Counted from the stretch's first letter, positions 34,959 to 44,484 are shown. The stretch is DNA of 64,000 nucleotides from Variovorax sp. CF079 (GCF_900101545.1 NZ_FMZU01000018.1:1-64000); one strand, 5' to 3'. The notes: generated by a model not told the origin, from the letters alone. Translations and numbers: made by a program.

Positions 34959-36770
34959 ATGTTCCCCCAGCGCCTCGACTCGCCGCTGGCCTACGACATC
35001 GCAAAGGCGATGCGCGACGGCTTCAACCGCCACTACCAGCTGTTCCGCGCCGAGTCGGCGCGCGCCAAGCACCGCTTCGAAACCGCCGACTGGCACGGCC
35101 AGCAGCGGGCGCAGCGCGAGCGCATCGAGTTCTACGATCTGCGGGTGAGCGAGGCGGTGGCGCGGCTCGAGAAGGAGTTCAAGGCCGGCGACCAGCCGAT
35201 GGACGTCTGGCACCAGGTCAAGCTGCACTTCATCGGCCTCCTGGTCGACCACCACCAGCCCGAGCTGGCCGAGAGCTTCTTCAACTCGGTAACCACCAAG
35301 ATCCTGCACCGCGCCTATTTCCAGAACGACTTCATCTTCGTGCGGCCGGCCATCAGCACCGAGTACATCGAGCCGCGCGATGCGCCCACCTACCGCGCCT
35401 ACTACCCCGAGCGCGAGACGCTGGCCGACACCATCGAGCGCATGCTCGAGGACTACGCGCTGCAGGGCGGCTACGCCAACCTGAAGCGCGACGCCGAGCG
35501 CGTGGCGGCCGCCATTCTCGGGCGCTTCCACCAGGTCAAGCTGCGCGCCAACTTCCAGCTGCAAGTGCTGTCGGGCCTGTTCTACCGCAACAAGGGCGCC
35601 TACGTGGTCGGCAAGATCATCAACGGTTTCATCGAACTGCCCTTCGCGCTGCCGATCCTGCACGACAGCGCGGACAAGTTCTACATCGACGCGGCGCTCT
35701 TCGGCGAGGAAGACCTGCAGATGCTCTTCAGTTTCGCGCGCGCCTACTTCATGGTCGACATGGAAGTGCCCTCGGCCTATGTGCAGTTCCTGCGCTCGCT
35801 GATGCCGCGCAAGCCGCGCGCCGAGATCTACAACGCACTCGGGCTGGCCAAGCAGGGCAAGACGCTCTTCTACCGCGATTTCCTCTACCACCTCAACTAC
35901 TCGAGCGACAGGTTCCGCATCGCGCCCGGCATCAAGGGCATGGTGATGCTGGTGTTCGACCTGCCGTCCTTCCCCTACGTGTTCAAGGTCATCAAGGACT
36001 TCTACCCGCCGCAGAAGGACACCACGCGCGAGCAGATCAAGGGTAAGTACATGCTGGTCAAGCAGCACGACCGCGTGGGCCGCATGGCCGACACGCTGGA
36101 GTACAGCGACGTCGGCTTCCCGCTCGACCGCTTCGAGCCCGAGCTGATCGAGGAGATCCAGAAGTTCGCGCCCAGCCAGCTCGAGATCGGCGACCGCGAC
36201 GGCAACGGGGAGATGGAGGTGGTGCTCAAGCACGTCTACATCGAGCGCCGCATGATCCCGCTCAACATCTACCTGCACGAAGCCCTCGACCAGATGGAGC
36301 ATCCCGAGCATGCCAAGCGCGCGGGCAAGCAACTGGAGCATGCGGTCATCGAGTACGGCAATGCCATCAAGGACATGGTTGCGGCCAACATCTTTCCCGG
36401 CGACATGCTGTGGAAGAACTTCGGCGTCACGCGCGGCGGCAAGGTCGTGTTCTACGACTACGACGAGATCGAATACCTCACCGACTGCAACTTCCGCCGC
36501 GTGCCGACGCCGATCCACGAGGAAGACGAGATGAGCGGCGAGGTCTGGTACTCGGTCGGCCCGAAGGACGTGTTCCCCGAGACCTTCGGCCCCTTCCTGC
36601 TCGGCAACGAGTTGGTGCGCGAGGCCTTCATGGCCCACCATGCCGACCTGCTCGACGCCGCCTTCTGGCAAAGCCACAAGGAGCGCATCCAGGCCGGCCA
36701 GATGCTGGACGTTTTTCCCTACGACGAGGCGCAGCGGTTCATTCACGATGGCCATGCGCCTTACTTTTAG
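34959..36770 (+). CDS. aceK: Isocitrate dehydrogenase kinase/phosphatase
   Basis: A 603-residue bifunctional kinase/phosphatase that switches isocitrate dehydrogenase off for glyoxylate-shunt growth on acetate, and on again. The ATP-binding region FPYVFKVIKD, the regulatory QHDRVGRMADT stretch and the C-terminal FPGDMLWKNFGVTRGGKVVFYDYDEIEYL with its catalytic asparagine and aspartate are recognisable. Length fits the family. It sits apart from aceA/aceB. Its presence next to a LiuR-type regulator fits a region for acetyl-CoA-yielding catabolism. Confidence 0.97.
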   Translation: MFPQRLDSPLAYDIAKAMRDGFNRHYQLFRAESARAKHRFETADWHGQQRAQRERIEFYDLRVSEAVARLEKEFKAGDQPMDVWHQVKLHFIGLLVDHHQPELAESFFNSVTTKILHRAYFQNDFIFVRPAISTEYIEPRDAPTYRAYYPERETLADTIERMLEDYALQGGYANLKRDAERVAAAILGRFHQVKLRANFQLQVLSGLFYRNKGAYVVGKIINGFIELPFALPILHDSADKFYIDAALFGEEDLQMLFSFARAYFMVDMEVPSAYVQFLRSLMPRKPRAEIYNALGLAKQGKTLFYRDFLYHLNYSSDRFRIAPGIKGMVMLVFDLPSFPYVFKVIKDFYPPQKDTTREQIKGKYMLVKQHDRVGRMADTLEYSDVGFPLDRFEPELIEEIQKFAPSQLEIGDRDGNGEMEVVLKHVYIERRMIPLNIYLHEALDQMEHPEHAKRAGKQLEHAVIEYGNAIKDMVAANIFPGDMLWKNFGVTRGGKVVFYDYDEIEYLTDCNFRRVPTPIHEEDEMSGEVWYSVGPKDVFPETFGPFLLGNELVREAFMAHHADLLDAAFWQSHKERIQAGQMLDVFPYDEAQRFIHDGHAPYF

Positions 36771-36773
36771 CTC

Positions 36774-36874
36774 GCCCCCAGGCTGCGCACAGTTCGTGTC
36801 GCTCCGCCAACCCCCTACCGGGGGCAACACCTGCGGCCCGGCAAAGCCGGTTCCGCGGTGTTTCGCGAATGGGG
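36774..36874 (+). repeat. Interspersed two-hairpin element, copy 2 of 3
   Basis: About 100 bases beginning three bases after the aceK stop, matching 21517-21616 and 55795-55899. The first hairpin here is CCCCC-TACC-GGGGG and the second again CCGGCAAAGCCGG. Loop bases differ between copies while stems are kept, which suggests that structure matters. Confidence 0.85.
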
Positions 36875-36935
36875 CCAGGGGTGGGCGCGAGAGTAGATTT
36901 TTGCTAGTGCACATTTTTCTAAAGGAGCAACTTCC

Positions 36936-38120
36936 ATGACCGAATCCATCGTCATCGTCGGCGCCGCCCGCACCCCCATGGGCGGCTTCCAGGGCGACTT
37001 TTCTTCTCTCGCGGCGCACGACCTGGGCGGCGTCGCCATCAAGGCGGCCGTCGAGCGCGCGGGCATCGCGTCCGACGCGGTCGGCGAGGTGCTGTTCGGC
37101 AACTGCCTGATGGCCGGCCAGGGCCAGGCGCCGGCGCGACAGGCGGCCTACAAGGGCGGCCTGCCCGACAGCGCAGGGGCCGTCACGCTCAGCAAGATGT
37201 GCGGCTCGGCCATGAAGGCCGCGATGCTCGCGCACGACCTGCTGCTCGCGGGCACGCACGAAGTCATGGTCGCGGGCGGCATGGAGAGCATGACCAACGC
37301 GCCCTACCTCATGCTCAAGGGCCGTGGCGGCTACCGCATGGGCCACGACCGCATCTTCGACCACATGATGCTCGACGGCCTGGAGGACGCCTACCAGCCC
37401 GGCCGCTCGATGGGCACCTTCGGCGAGGACTGCGCGGCCAAGTACAAGTTCACGCGCGAGCAGCAGGACGCCTTCGCGATCGCCAGCGTGGAGCGCGCCA
37501 AGGCCGCCACCACCTCGGGCGCCTTCAAGGCCGAGATCGCGCCGGTCACGGTCAAGGGTCGCGGCGGCGACACCGTGATCGAGATCGACGAGGGCCCCGG
37601 CAAGGTCAAGCTCGACAAGATCCCGCAACTCAAGCCGGCCTTCAAGAAAGAGGGCGGCACCATCACCGCGGCCTCGAGCTCGTCGATCAACGACGGCGCC
37701 GCCGCGCTGGTGATGATGACCGAGAGCACCGCCAAGAAGCTCGGCGCCAGGCCGATCGCGCGCCTCGTCGGCCATGCCACCCACGCTCAGCAGCCCGAAT
37801 GGTTCTCGACCGCGCCCGTGGGCGCCGTGGCCAAGCTGTTCAAGAAGACCGGCTGGGGCGTGAAGGACGTCGACCTGTGGGAAGTCAACGAAGCCTTCGC
37901 CGTGGTGCCGATGGCGCTGATGCACGAGCTCGACGTCTCGCACCACATCGTCAACGTGCACGGCGGCGCCTGCGCGCTGGGCCACCCGATCGGCGCCAGC
38001 GGCGCGCGCATCATGGTCACGCTGATCCATGCGCTGCAGCAGAAAGGCAAGAAGCGCGGCGTCGCGACACTGTGCATCGGCGGCGGCGAGGGCACGGCGG
38101 TCGCGCTCGAATTGGTCTGA
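36936..38120 (+). CDS. Acetyl-CoA C-acetyltransferase (thiolase)
   Basis: A 394-residue thiolase. The nucleophile cysteine is C89 in SKMCGSAMK, the catalytic histidine lies in CALGHPIGASGAR, and the second cysteine in LCIGGGEGTAVALE. AAAGGAG precedes the ATG, a strong ribosome-binding site. It condenses two acetyl-CoA or cleaves acetoacetyl-CoA. The latter would finish leucine breakdown, because HMG-CoA lyase produces acetoacetate. Close relatives are also called AtoB or PhaA; polyhydroxybutyrate synthesis is an alternative role. Confidence 0.94.
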   Translation: MTESIVIVGAARTPMGGFQGDFSSLAAHDLGGVAIKAAVERAGIASDAVGEVLFGNCLMAGQGQAPARQAAYKGGLPDSAGAVTLSKMCGSAMKAAMLAHDLLLAGTHEVMVAGGMESMTNAPYLMLKGRGGYRMGHDRIFDHMMLDGLEDAYQPGRSMGTFGEDCAAKYKFTREQQDAFAIASVERAKAATTSGAFKAEIAPVTVKGRGGDTVIEIDEGPGKVKLDKIPQLKPAFKKEGGTITAASSSSINDGAAALVMMTESTAKKLGARPIARLVGHATHAQQPEWFSTAPVGAVAKLFKKTGWGVKDVDLWEVNEAFAVVPMALMHELDVSHHIVNVHGGACALGHPIGASGARIMVTLIHALQQKGKKRGVATLCIGGGEGTAVALELV

Positions 38121-38233
38121 GGCAAGAGCAGGCACGATAACTGCAGTTCAGACCGCAACGAAGGCGGCGGCCGTTGGAAAAAAAGGCGCCGTCCATTCGA
38201 TGCGCGACCTTTCCACGCTGGAGTTCTCTTTTC

Positions 38234-38749
38234 ATGCCGTCTCCGATTTCGAAGGCTCAGTTCGACAAGCTTCGCGCACTGGTCGACCAAGGGCGCATCC
38301 ATACGGCCTATGACTACCTCGCCGACCGCGGCTACTACTACGCGTGCTGGGCCGCCGGCGATGTCGACGACAGCCTGCCGCCCGAGGCACGGGGCCGCAC
38401 GGTGCCCGGCCTGGGCCTGGAGGCCCGCCAGAAGCTGACGGACCACGAGCTCGCGCGCTTCCGAACCAGCATGGCAAAGGGCTATCTGGGCGCCTTGCGG
38501 GCCCAGTTCGAAAGCGGGCCCTCCATCACGCGCGACGTCAGCGCGGAAGAGACCGCCGAGTTTCATGGTGAGGTCTTTCGAACTCACTTTCTCGGCATCA
38601 AGGACTGGACCCTCTGCGTTCCCTTCGAGCTGCAGGAAAAAGCCGGCGGCCTCGAAGCAGTCGAGCGCTACTGGGACGGCGTGCTGCGAACCGCCGCCAA
38701 GCTGAGTGCGCGAGCCATTGCGCGCTCGGCCGCGCTGATCGCCGCCTAG
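38234..38749 (+). CDS. Conserved hypothetical protein
   Basis: A 171-residue soluble protein that I do not recognise. It is rich in charged residues and has no signal peptide or membrane segment. Distinctive stretches are AYDYLADRGYYYACWAAGD near the N-terminus and EFHGEVFRTHFLGIKDWT in the middle. The ATG at 38234 is preceded by GGAG at long spacing; the frame is open further upstream but without plausible start features. It lies between thiolase and an M20 peptidase with its own upstream gap of about 110 bases. Confidence 0.6.
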   Translation: MPSPISKAQFDKLRALVDQGRIHTAYDYLADRGYYYACWAAGDVDDSLPPEARGRTVPGLGLEARQKLTDHELARFRTSMAKGYLGALRAQFESGPSITRDVSAEETAEFHGEVFRTHFLGIKDWTLCVPFELQEKAGGLEAVERYWDGVLRTAAKLSARAIARSAALIAA

Positions 38750-38890
38750 CGACAGGCACGGTGCGCGGTTGACATTTTTTTGCCATATCGCCGCGCGCTG
38801 TGACATTTCTTGTTCGGCGAGGGGGCGAGCCGTGTCGCATTGAGCGGTACCTAGAATGATGGGCTTGCCCACTCCTAGGAAACCCTGTTC

Positions 38891-40138
38891 ATGCTTCCGG
38901 CCATTCCCCGCCACGCGCTCGCCGCACTGTTCGCCACCGCTTTCCTTGCCCCCGCCGCCTGGAGCCAGACGCGTGACGAGGCGCTTTTCAGCGCCGCCAC
39001 CGCCGAGCAGCCGGCCGTCGTGAAGACGCTGGAGCGGCTGGTCAACATCGAGACCGGCACCGGCGACGCCGAGGGCATGGCCGCCGCGGGCAAGTACTTC
39101 GAGGATGAGCTCAAGGCGCTGGGCTTCACTGTCACGCGCAGCAAGTCGACCGGCATCGTGGTCGGCGACAACATCGTCGGCAAGCTGAAGGGCAAGGGCG
39201 GCAAGAACATCCTCCTGATGTCGCACATGGACACGGTCTACCTGAAGGGCATCCTGGCCAAGGCGCCCTTCCGCGTCGAAGGCAACAAGGCCTACGGCCC
39301 CGGCATCGCCGACGACAAGGGCGGCAACGCGGTCGTGCTGCACACGCTGAAGTTGCTCAAGGCGCGCGGCTTCCAGGATTTCGGCACGCTCACCGTGCTG
39401 TTCAACACCGACGAAGAGAAGGGCTCCTTCGGTTCGCGCGACCTGATCCAGGAAGAGGCCAGGGCCAGCGACTACGTGCTCTCCTTCGAGCCCACCGGCG
39501 CCGAAGCCGAGAAGCTTTCGCTCGGCACCTCGGGCATCGCCTACGTGCAGGTCAACATCAAGGGCAAGGCCTCGCATGCGGGCGCGGCGCCCGAGCTCGG
39601 CGTCAATGCGCTGGTCGAGGCCTCCGACCTGGTGCTGCGCACCATGGACATCGACAACAAGGCGCAGAACCTGCGCTTCAACTGGACCATCGCGAAGGCC
39701 GGTGCGGTGTCGAACATCATTCCCGACAGCGCCAGCCTCAACGCCGACGTGCGCTACGCGCGCAACGAAGACCTGGAAGCCGCGATGAAGACGCTGGAAG
39801 AGCGCGCGCAGAAGAAAAAGCTGCCGAACTCCGAGATCAAGGTGCTGGCCACGCGCGGCCGTCCGGCCTTCAATGCCGGCGAAGGCGGCAAGAAGCTGGT
39901 CGACAAGGCGGTGGCCTACTACAAGGAAGCGGGCGGCACGCTCGGCGTGGAGGAGCGTACCGGCGGCGGCACCGACGCGGCCTACGCGGCGCTCTCGGGC
40001 AAGCCGGTGATCGAAAGCCTGGGCCTGCCGGGCTTCGGCTACCACAGCGATTCCGCCGAGTACGTGATGATCGACGCCATCCCGCGCCGCCTCTACATGG
40101 CCAGCAAGCTGATCATGGATCTCGGCGCATCGAAGTAA
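38891..40138 (+). CDS. M20 family metallopeptidase (glutamate carboxypeptidase-like)
   Basis: A 415-residue exported zinc peptidase with a signal peptide of about 25 residues (AAWSQ). Zinc-site residues are seen as H112 and D114 in SHMDTVY, D141 in GIADDKGG, and E175/E176 in NTDEEKGSFGS; the dimerisation insert runs about 215-325. It resembles carboxypeptidase G2, which removes C-terminal glutamate from folate and peptides. A final zinc histidine lies in FGYHSDSAEYV. It is followed after 22 bases by an acyl-CoA dehydrogenase gene; a shared role is not obvious. Confidence 0.92.
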   Translation: MLPAIPRHALAALFATAFLAPAAWSQTRDEALFSAATAEQPAVVKTLERLVNIETGTGDAEGMAAAGKYFEDELKALGFTVTRSKSTGIVVGDNIVGKLKGKGGKNILLMSHMDTVYLKGILAKAPFRVEGNKAYGPGIADDKGGNAVVLHTLKLLKARGFQDFGTLTVLFNTDEEKGSFGSRDLIQEEARASDYVLSFEPTGAEAEKLSLGTSGIAYVQVNIKGKASHAGAAPELGVNALVEASDLVLRTMDIDNKAQNLRFNWTIAKAGAVSNIIPDSASLNADVRYARNEDLEAAMKTLEERAQKKKLPNSEIKVLATRGRPAFNAGEGGKKLVDKAVAYYKEAGGTLGVEERTGGGTDAAYAALSGKPVIESLGLPGFGYHSDSAEYVMIDAIPRRLYMASKLIMDLGASK

Positions 40139-40160
40139 ACAGGCAAGCAGGAGGGTCACC

Positions 40161-41291
40161 ATGCTGCTCAACGCCGACCAGGAAGCGATCCGCGACGCGG
40201 TGCGCGATTTTGCGCAAGCCGAACTCTGGCCTCATGCCTCGCGCTGGGACCGCGAGCACAGCTTTCCCAAGGAAGCGCACGCAGGCCTGGCGGCGCTCGG
40301 CGCCTACGGCATCTGCGTGCCCGAGGAAGACGGCGGCGCCGGCCTCGACTACCTGACGCTCGCGCTGGTGCTGGAGGAAATCGCGGCCGGCGACGGCGGC
40401 ACCAGCACCGCGATCAGCGTCACCAACTGCCCGGTCAACGCGATCCTCATGCGCTACGGCAATGCGCAGCAAAAGAAGAAGTGGCTGCAACCGCTGGCCC
40501 AAGGGCAGATGCTCGGCGCCTTCTGCCTGACCGAGCCGCAGGCCGGCAGCGATGCCTCGTCGCTGCGCAGCACGGCGCGCAAGGACGCGGACGGCTGGGT
40601 GATCGACGGCGTCAAGCAGTTCATCACCAGCGGCAAGAACGGCCAGGTCGCGATCGTGATCGCCGTCACCGACAAGGGCGCGGGCAAGCGCGGCATGAGC
40701 GCCTTCATCGTTCCCACCGACGCGTCGGGCTACACGGTCGCGCGGCTCGAGGACAAGCTGGGCCAGCATTCGAGCGACACCGCCCAGATCAACTTCGACG
40801 CCTGCCGCATCCCGGCGGAGAACCTGATCGGCCAGGAGGGCGAGGGCTACAAGATCGCGCTCGGCGCGCTCGAGGGCGGCCGCATCGGCATCGCCGCGCA
40901 GAGCGTGGGCATGGCGCGCAGCGCCTTCGAGGTGGCGCTGGCCTACGCCAAGGAGCGCCAGGCCTTCGGCGGCTCGATCTTCGAGCAGCAGGCCGTCGGC
41001 TTCCGGCTCGCGGAATGCGCGACCCAGCTCGAAGCCGCGCGCCAGCTGATCTGGCATGCGGCGAGCCTGCGCGACGCGGGCCGGCCCTGCCTCAAGGAGG
41101 CGGCGATGGCCAAGCTCTTCGCGAGCGAGATGGCAGAGAAGGTGTGCAGCGCGGCGATCCAGACGCTCGGAGGCTACGGCTACGTCAACGACTTCCCGCT
41201 GGAACGCATCTACCGCGACGTGCGCGTGTGCCAGATCTACGAAGGCACCTCCGACATCCAGAAACTCCTGATCCAGCGCGCCCTGGCTTGA
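40161..41291 (+). CDS. Acyl-CoA dehydrogenase
   Basis: A 376-residue FAD-dependent acyl-CoA dehydrogenase. FCLTEPQAGSDASS forms the FAD/substrate loop, and the catalytic base is E361 in the C-terminal IYEGTSDIQ, the usual position for short- and medium-chain enzymes. GGAGG precedes the start. The sequence fits short/branched-chain or butyryl-CoA-type enzymes; the exact chain specificity cannot be read off. It may belong to the same LiuR-controlled catabolic set as the thiolase upstream. Confidence 0.93.
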   Translation: MLLNADQEAIRDAVRDFAQAELWPHASRWDREHSFPKEAHAGLAALGAYGICVPEEDGGAGLDYLTLALVLEEIAAGDGGTSTAISVTNCPVNAILMRYGNAQQKKKWLQPLAQGQMLGAFCLTEPQAGSDASSLRSTARKDADGWVIDGVKQFITSGKNGQVAIVIAVTDKGAGKRGMSAFIVPTDASGYTVARLEDKLGQHSSDTAQINFDACRIPAENLIGQEGEGYKIALGALEGGRIGIAAQSVGMARSAFEVALAYAKERQAFGGSIFEQQAVGFRLAECATQLEAARQLIWHAASLRDAGRPCLKEAAMAKLFASEMAEKVCSAAIQTLGGYGYVNDFPLERIYRDVRVCQIYEGTSDIQKLLIQRALA

Positions 41292-41417
41292 AGATGGCAG
41301 CTTCGCACTGTCGAAAGCTGTATGGCGCCTGCGGCCAGGTTCCCTGCCGATTGGCGGATTCACGCGCGCGCTGCGAACGACCAGACTGGTGCCAGTGGAA
41401 ACGATGAGGAGCGCATC

Positions 41418-41549
41418 ATGGCAACGGATCTCATGACTCTCGGCGTGCTTGGAATGGTCATGCTGGGCGGCTGGCTGATCGATCATGTGGGCCAGCAGGC
41501 CAAGGCGCGCCTCGCGCGCGCTCGGAAGCCGGTGCAACGCAGGCCCTAG
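41418..41549 (+). CDS. Small membrane protein, 43 residues
   Basis: A 43-residue protein with one hydrophobic segment (about residues 4-22, MTLGVLGMVMLGGWLIDHV) followed by a basic tail rich in arginine and lysine. The start at 41418 is decided by a GAGGAG ribosome-binding site eight bases upstream; the frame extends further upstream only without support. It sits alone between the acyl-CoA dehydrogenase and amidase genes. The function is unknown. The inside-positive tail suggests a single-span inner-membrane protein. Confidence 0.55.
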   Translation: MATDLMTLGVLGMVMLGGWLIDHVGQQAKARLARARKPVQRRP

Positions 41550-41630
41550 CTCTGCTGTCATCGATCTGGATGACAGACAGGCGCCGCCCGGCGGCGCAAC
41601 ATGGCGGCATCTCTCCTCGGAGCTCTCGCC

Positions 41631-43151
41631 ATGTCTCATTCGAATTCCGTCCTGGCCCTTCGCGCAGCGGCCCTCTCGTGCATCGCGGGGCTCGGCCTGC
41701 AGTCCCACGCGCAATCCGCGCCCCCGGACATCGCCACGCTGACCGCCAGCGAGGCCGCGCAGCGCCTCTGCGCCGGCTCGCTGACCAGCGAGCAGCTGGT
41801 CTCGGCCTACCTCTCGCAGGCCAGGGCCAAGCCGCAGCTCAATGCCTTCATCACGCTCGACGAGGCCGGCGCCCTCAAGGCCGCGCGCGCGGCCGACACC
41901 GCGCGCAAGCGCGGCGGCCCGTGCAAGCCGCTGGCCGGCGTGCCGGTGGTCATCAAGGACAACATACACGTCCAGGGCCTGCCCGCCACCACCGGCACAC
42001 CGGCGTTGAAGGGTTTCGTGCCGTCGACGGATGCGCCCGTGGTCGCCAAGCTGCGCGCGGCGGGTGCGATCGTGCTGGGCAAGACCCACATGCATGAGCT
42101 GGCCTTCGGCGTGACGGGCTACAACCCCGCGTTCCAGAGCGGGCCCGAGGTCGGCGTGCGCAATGCCTATGACGCGACCCGCATCGCGGGCGGCTCCTCC
42201 TCGGGCAACGGCGCGGCGCTCGGTGCGCGCATGGCGCCGGCTGCGCTCGGCACCGACACCGGCGGCTCGGTGCGCATTCCCTGCGCCTTCAACGGATGCG
42301 CGGCGCTGCGTCCGACCGTGGGCCGTTATTCGCAGCAGGGCATCGCGCCGGTCTCGCACACGCGCGACACCGCCGGGCCGATGGCGCTGTCGGTGGCCGA
42401 CCTGGTGCTGCTCGACGGAGCCATCGCCGGCGGCGCACCGTTGGTGCCGGCCGAGCTGAAGCGCGTGCGGCTCGGCGTGGTGCCGGCCTTCTTCGCGAAC
42501 CTCGATGCCGACACCAAAGCCGCCACCGATGCGGCGCTGGCCAAGCTGCGCGCGGCAGGCGTCACGCTGGTGGACGTCGAGATGCCCAAGCTGATGGAGC
42601 TCAATGGCGCGGCCGGCTTCCCGATCGCGTTCTACGAGGCGCACGACGACATGGTGGCCTACCTCGCGAAGTACCGCACCGGCGTCGACATCCGGCAGCT
42701 GGCCGCGGCCGCTGCCAGCCCCGATGTCAAGGGTGCCTTCGAAGGCCTCGTGATCCCGCGCAAGCTGCCGGCCCCCAACGGCGTGGTCGATGCCAAGCCT
42801 GCCTACGACAACGCTATCGCCAAGGCCCGGCCGGCGCTGCAGAAGCTCTACCGCGACACCTTCAAGGCGAACAGGCTCGATGCGCTCGTGTTTCCGACGG
42901 TGACGCGCGTCGCGCTCGCAGCCACGCCGGAGGCCAGCAGCCCGAAGAACTTCGGCGCGCTGATCCAGAACACCGACCCCGCCGGCAACGCCGGCATCCC
43001 CGGCCTGCAACTGCCCTCGGGCCTGGGCGCCACGAGCGGCCTGCCGATCGGGCTGGAATTCGATGGCCCGGCGGGAAGCGACCGCAAGCTGCTGGCGCTG
43101 GGGCTGGCGGTCGAAGGGGTGCTGGGCCGACTGCCGGCACCCACGAAGTAG
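41631..43151 (+). CDS. Exported amidase (amidase signature family)
   Basis: A 506-residue amidase-signature enzyme. The Ser-cisSer-Lys triad is visible: lysine 109 in VVIKDNIHV, the cis-serine at about 189 in GGSSSGNG and nucleophile S213 in TDTGGSVRIP. A signal peptide of about 28 residues (QSHAQS) predicts a periplasmic location. The ATG at 41631 has GGAG upstream and starts at the signal peptide; an ATG at 41601 would add ten residues without a ribosome-binding site. Relatives include indoleacetamide hydrolase and mandelamide amidase. The divergent-facing LuxR gene abuts its stop. Confidence 0.9.
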   Translation: MSHSNSVLALRAAALSCIAGLGLQSHAQSAPPDIATLTASEAAQRLCAGSLTSEQLVSAYLSQARAKPQLNAFITLDEAGALKAARAADTARKRGGPCKPLAGVPVVIKDNIHVQGLPATTGTPALKGFVPSTDAPVVAKLRAAGAIVLGKTHMHELAFGVTGYNPAFQSGPEVGVRNAYDATRIAGGSSSGNGAALGARMAPAALGTDTGGSVRIPCAFNGCAALRPTVGRYSQQGIAPVSHTRDTAGPMALSVADLVLLDGAIAGGAPLVPAELKRVRLGVVPAFFANLDADTKAATDAALAKLRAAGVTLVDVEMPKLMELNGAAGFPIAFYEAHDDMVAYLAKYRTGVDIRQLAAAAASPDVKGAFEGLVIPRKLPAPNGVVDAKPAYDNAIAKARPALQKLYRDTFKANRLDALVFPTVTRVALAATPEASSPKNFGALIQNTDPAGNAGIPGLQLPSGLGATSGLPIGLEFDGPAGSDRKLLALGLAVEGVLGRLPAPTK

Positions 43152-43886
43152 TCAGCGATCGCTGCCGGGCGCGGTCCAGCCGGCCAGCGCCGAACGGCGC
43201 TCGATGCCGAGCTTGCCGAAGATGCGCCGCAGGTAGGTGCGCACCGTCGGCACGCCGACTTCCATGCGCCGCGCGATGTCCTTGTCGGTCAGACCCTCGC
43301 GCACCGCCCGTGCGACCTGCTGCTCGCGCGGGCTCAGCTGCGGCCACGCAGCAGCAGGCTTTGCGTCGACGCGCTGCGCGCGCTGCAGCGCGCCGGCGAA
43401 GGCCGGCTCGATCAGGTCCAGCAGCGCCTTCTCGTGCTCGCCGAAGTCGCCGCGTCCCCCGCAGCGCCAGATGCGCAGGTCGCCCAGCGCGCGCTCGCCA
43501 TGGAAGGCGTGCAGGTTCATGCCCCAGTGCAGGCCGTCGCGCGAGAGGAAATCGTTGAAGAAGGGTGTGCGCATCAGCTCGCGCTGCGGCATCACTTCGG
43601 TCACGCGGGTGGCACGGCGGCGCGATTGCAGGACGAAGGTGATCGGATCATGGTGCTGGTGCCATTCGGCATAGCGGTCGAGATTGGCCGGGTCCATGTT
43701 GAGCGCCACCCGGCGGCCGAAGCTGCCGCTCTCGGCATCCCACACGAAGGAGGCGAACTGGTCGGCATGCAGCAGGTCGAGCAGTGCCCAGCCGATGCGC
43801 TCGCGGATCTCGCGTTCGCCCTGGCTTTCTGCGAGCAGCGCGAAGATGCCGCGCAGCGCGTGCTGTTCCGAAGCTCTCAGGTACAT
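43152..43886 (-). CDS. LuxR family transcriptional regulator
   Basis: A 244-residue regulator. The N-terminal about 170 residues form a GAF/autoinducer-like sensory region with no recognised signature (DQFASFVWD, FFNDFLSRDGLHWGMNLHAF). The C-terminal LuxR helix-turn-helix is at about 182-238 (LSPREQQVARAVREGL, then VGVPTVRTYLRRIFGKLG). There is no receiver domain. It converges directly on the amidase gene with no space between stop codons. Targets are unknown. Confidence 0.88.
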   Translation of the reverse strand: MYLRASEQHALRGIFALLAESQGEREIRERIGWALLDLLHADQFASFVWDAESGSFGRRVALNMDPANLDRYAEWHQHHDPITFVLQSRRRATRVTEVMPQRELMRTPFFNDFLSRDGLHWGMNLHAFHGERALGDLRIWRCGGRGDFGEHEKALLDLIEPAFAGALQRAQRVDAKPAAAWPQLSPREQQVARAVREGLTDKDIARRMEVGVPTVRTYLRRIFGKLGIERRSALAGWTAPGSDR

Positions 43887-43997
43887 GGCCGCCTCCTCTT
43901 TGTGCCGAGCTTAGTGCGCGAGCAAGTGCCGCGCCATCGTGGCGATTCAGGGTTTGCGAGAGGGTTTGCACAATGCGCGAGAATCTGTCCTTCCCTC

Positions 43998-44435
43998 ATG
44001 TCCACTTCCTCTCCCAACTCCGCGCGCGTTCCCTGCCCCTGCGGACGCCGCGACCGCCGGGAGCTGCCGCTGCCCTATGCCCAGTGCTGCGGGCGCTACC
44101 TCGACGATTTCGAGCGCACGCCAGCGACGGACGCCGAATCGCTTATGCGTTCGCGCTACACGGCTTTCGTGCTCGAGCGGGCCGACTATTTGCTCGCTAC
44201 CTGGCACGCGTCGACGCGCCCTGCGACGCTCGGCTTCGAGCCCGGCGTCAAATGGCTGGGCCTCGAGGTGCGCTCGCGTTCGGTGCTGGACGCCGACCAT
44301 GCCGAGGTCGAGTTCGTCGCCCGCCAGCGCAGCAGCGCGGGCGTGGCGACCCGGCTGCACGAACGCAGCCGCTTCGTGCGCGAGGACGACGGCGCAGTCA
44401 GCCGCTGGTACTACCTCGACGGCGATCTGCGCTGA
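43998..44435 (+). CDS. YchJ-like SEC-C motif protein
   Basis: A 145-residue protein of the YchJ/UPF0225 family. The N-terminal SEC-C-type zinc cluster shows as CPCGRRD and CCGRYL, followed by the conserved ESLMRSRYTAFVLERADYLLATWH segment and an NTF2-like C-terminal half. The function of the family is not established; it probably binds zinc. The start at 43998 follows from the conserved N-terminus, since no good ribosome-binding site separates the possible starts. Confidence 0.85.
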   Translation: MSTSSPNSARVPCPCGRRDRRELPLPYAQCCGRYLDDFERTPATDAESLMRSRYTAFVLERADYLLATWHASTRPATLGFEPGVKWLGLEVRSRSVLDADHAEVEFVARQRSSAGVATRLHERSRFVREDDGAVSRWYYLDGDLR

Positions 44436-44484
44436 AGCCGCGGGGCAACTGAAAAATCTGTTGCCGCCCCGCGCGGCCTGCATT

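Noticed and set aside
34938..38135. A 1065-residue open frame on the minus strand
   Set aside because: It is antisense to aceK and thiolase, both with clear motifs; long antisense frames are common in high-GC DNA and the translation is a low-complexity valine/leucine/alanine/arginine mix.
38769..38790. TTGACA followed by CATATC as a promoter for the M20 peptidase
   Set aside because: The boxes are only about nine bases apart, and no -10 box lies at the correct spacing.
40113..43010. A 965-residue minus-strand open frame
   Set aside because: Antisense to the acyl-CoA dehydrogenase and amidase genes; no recognisable domain, composition typical of a shadow frame.
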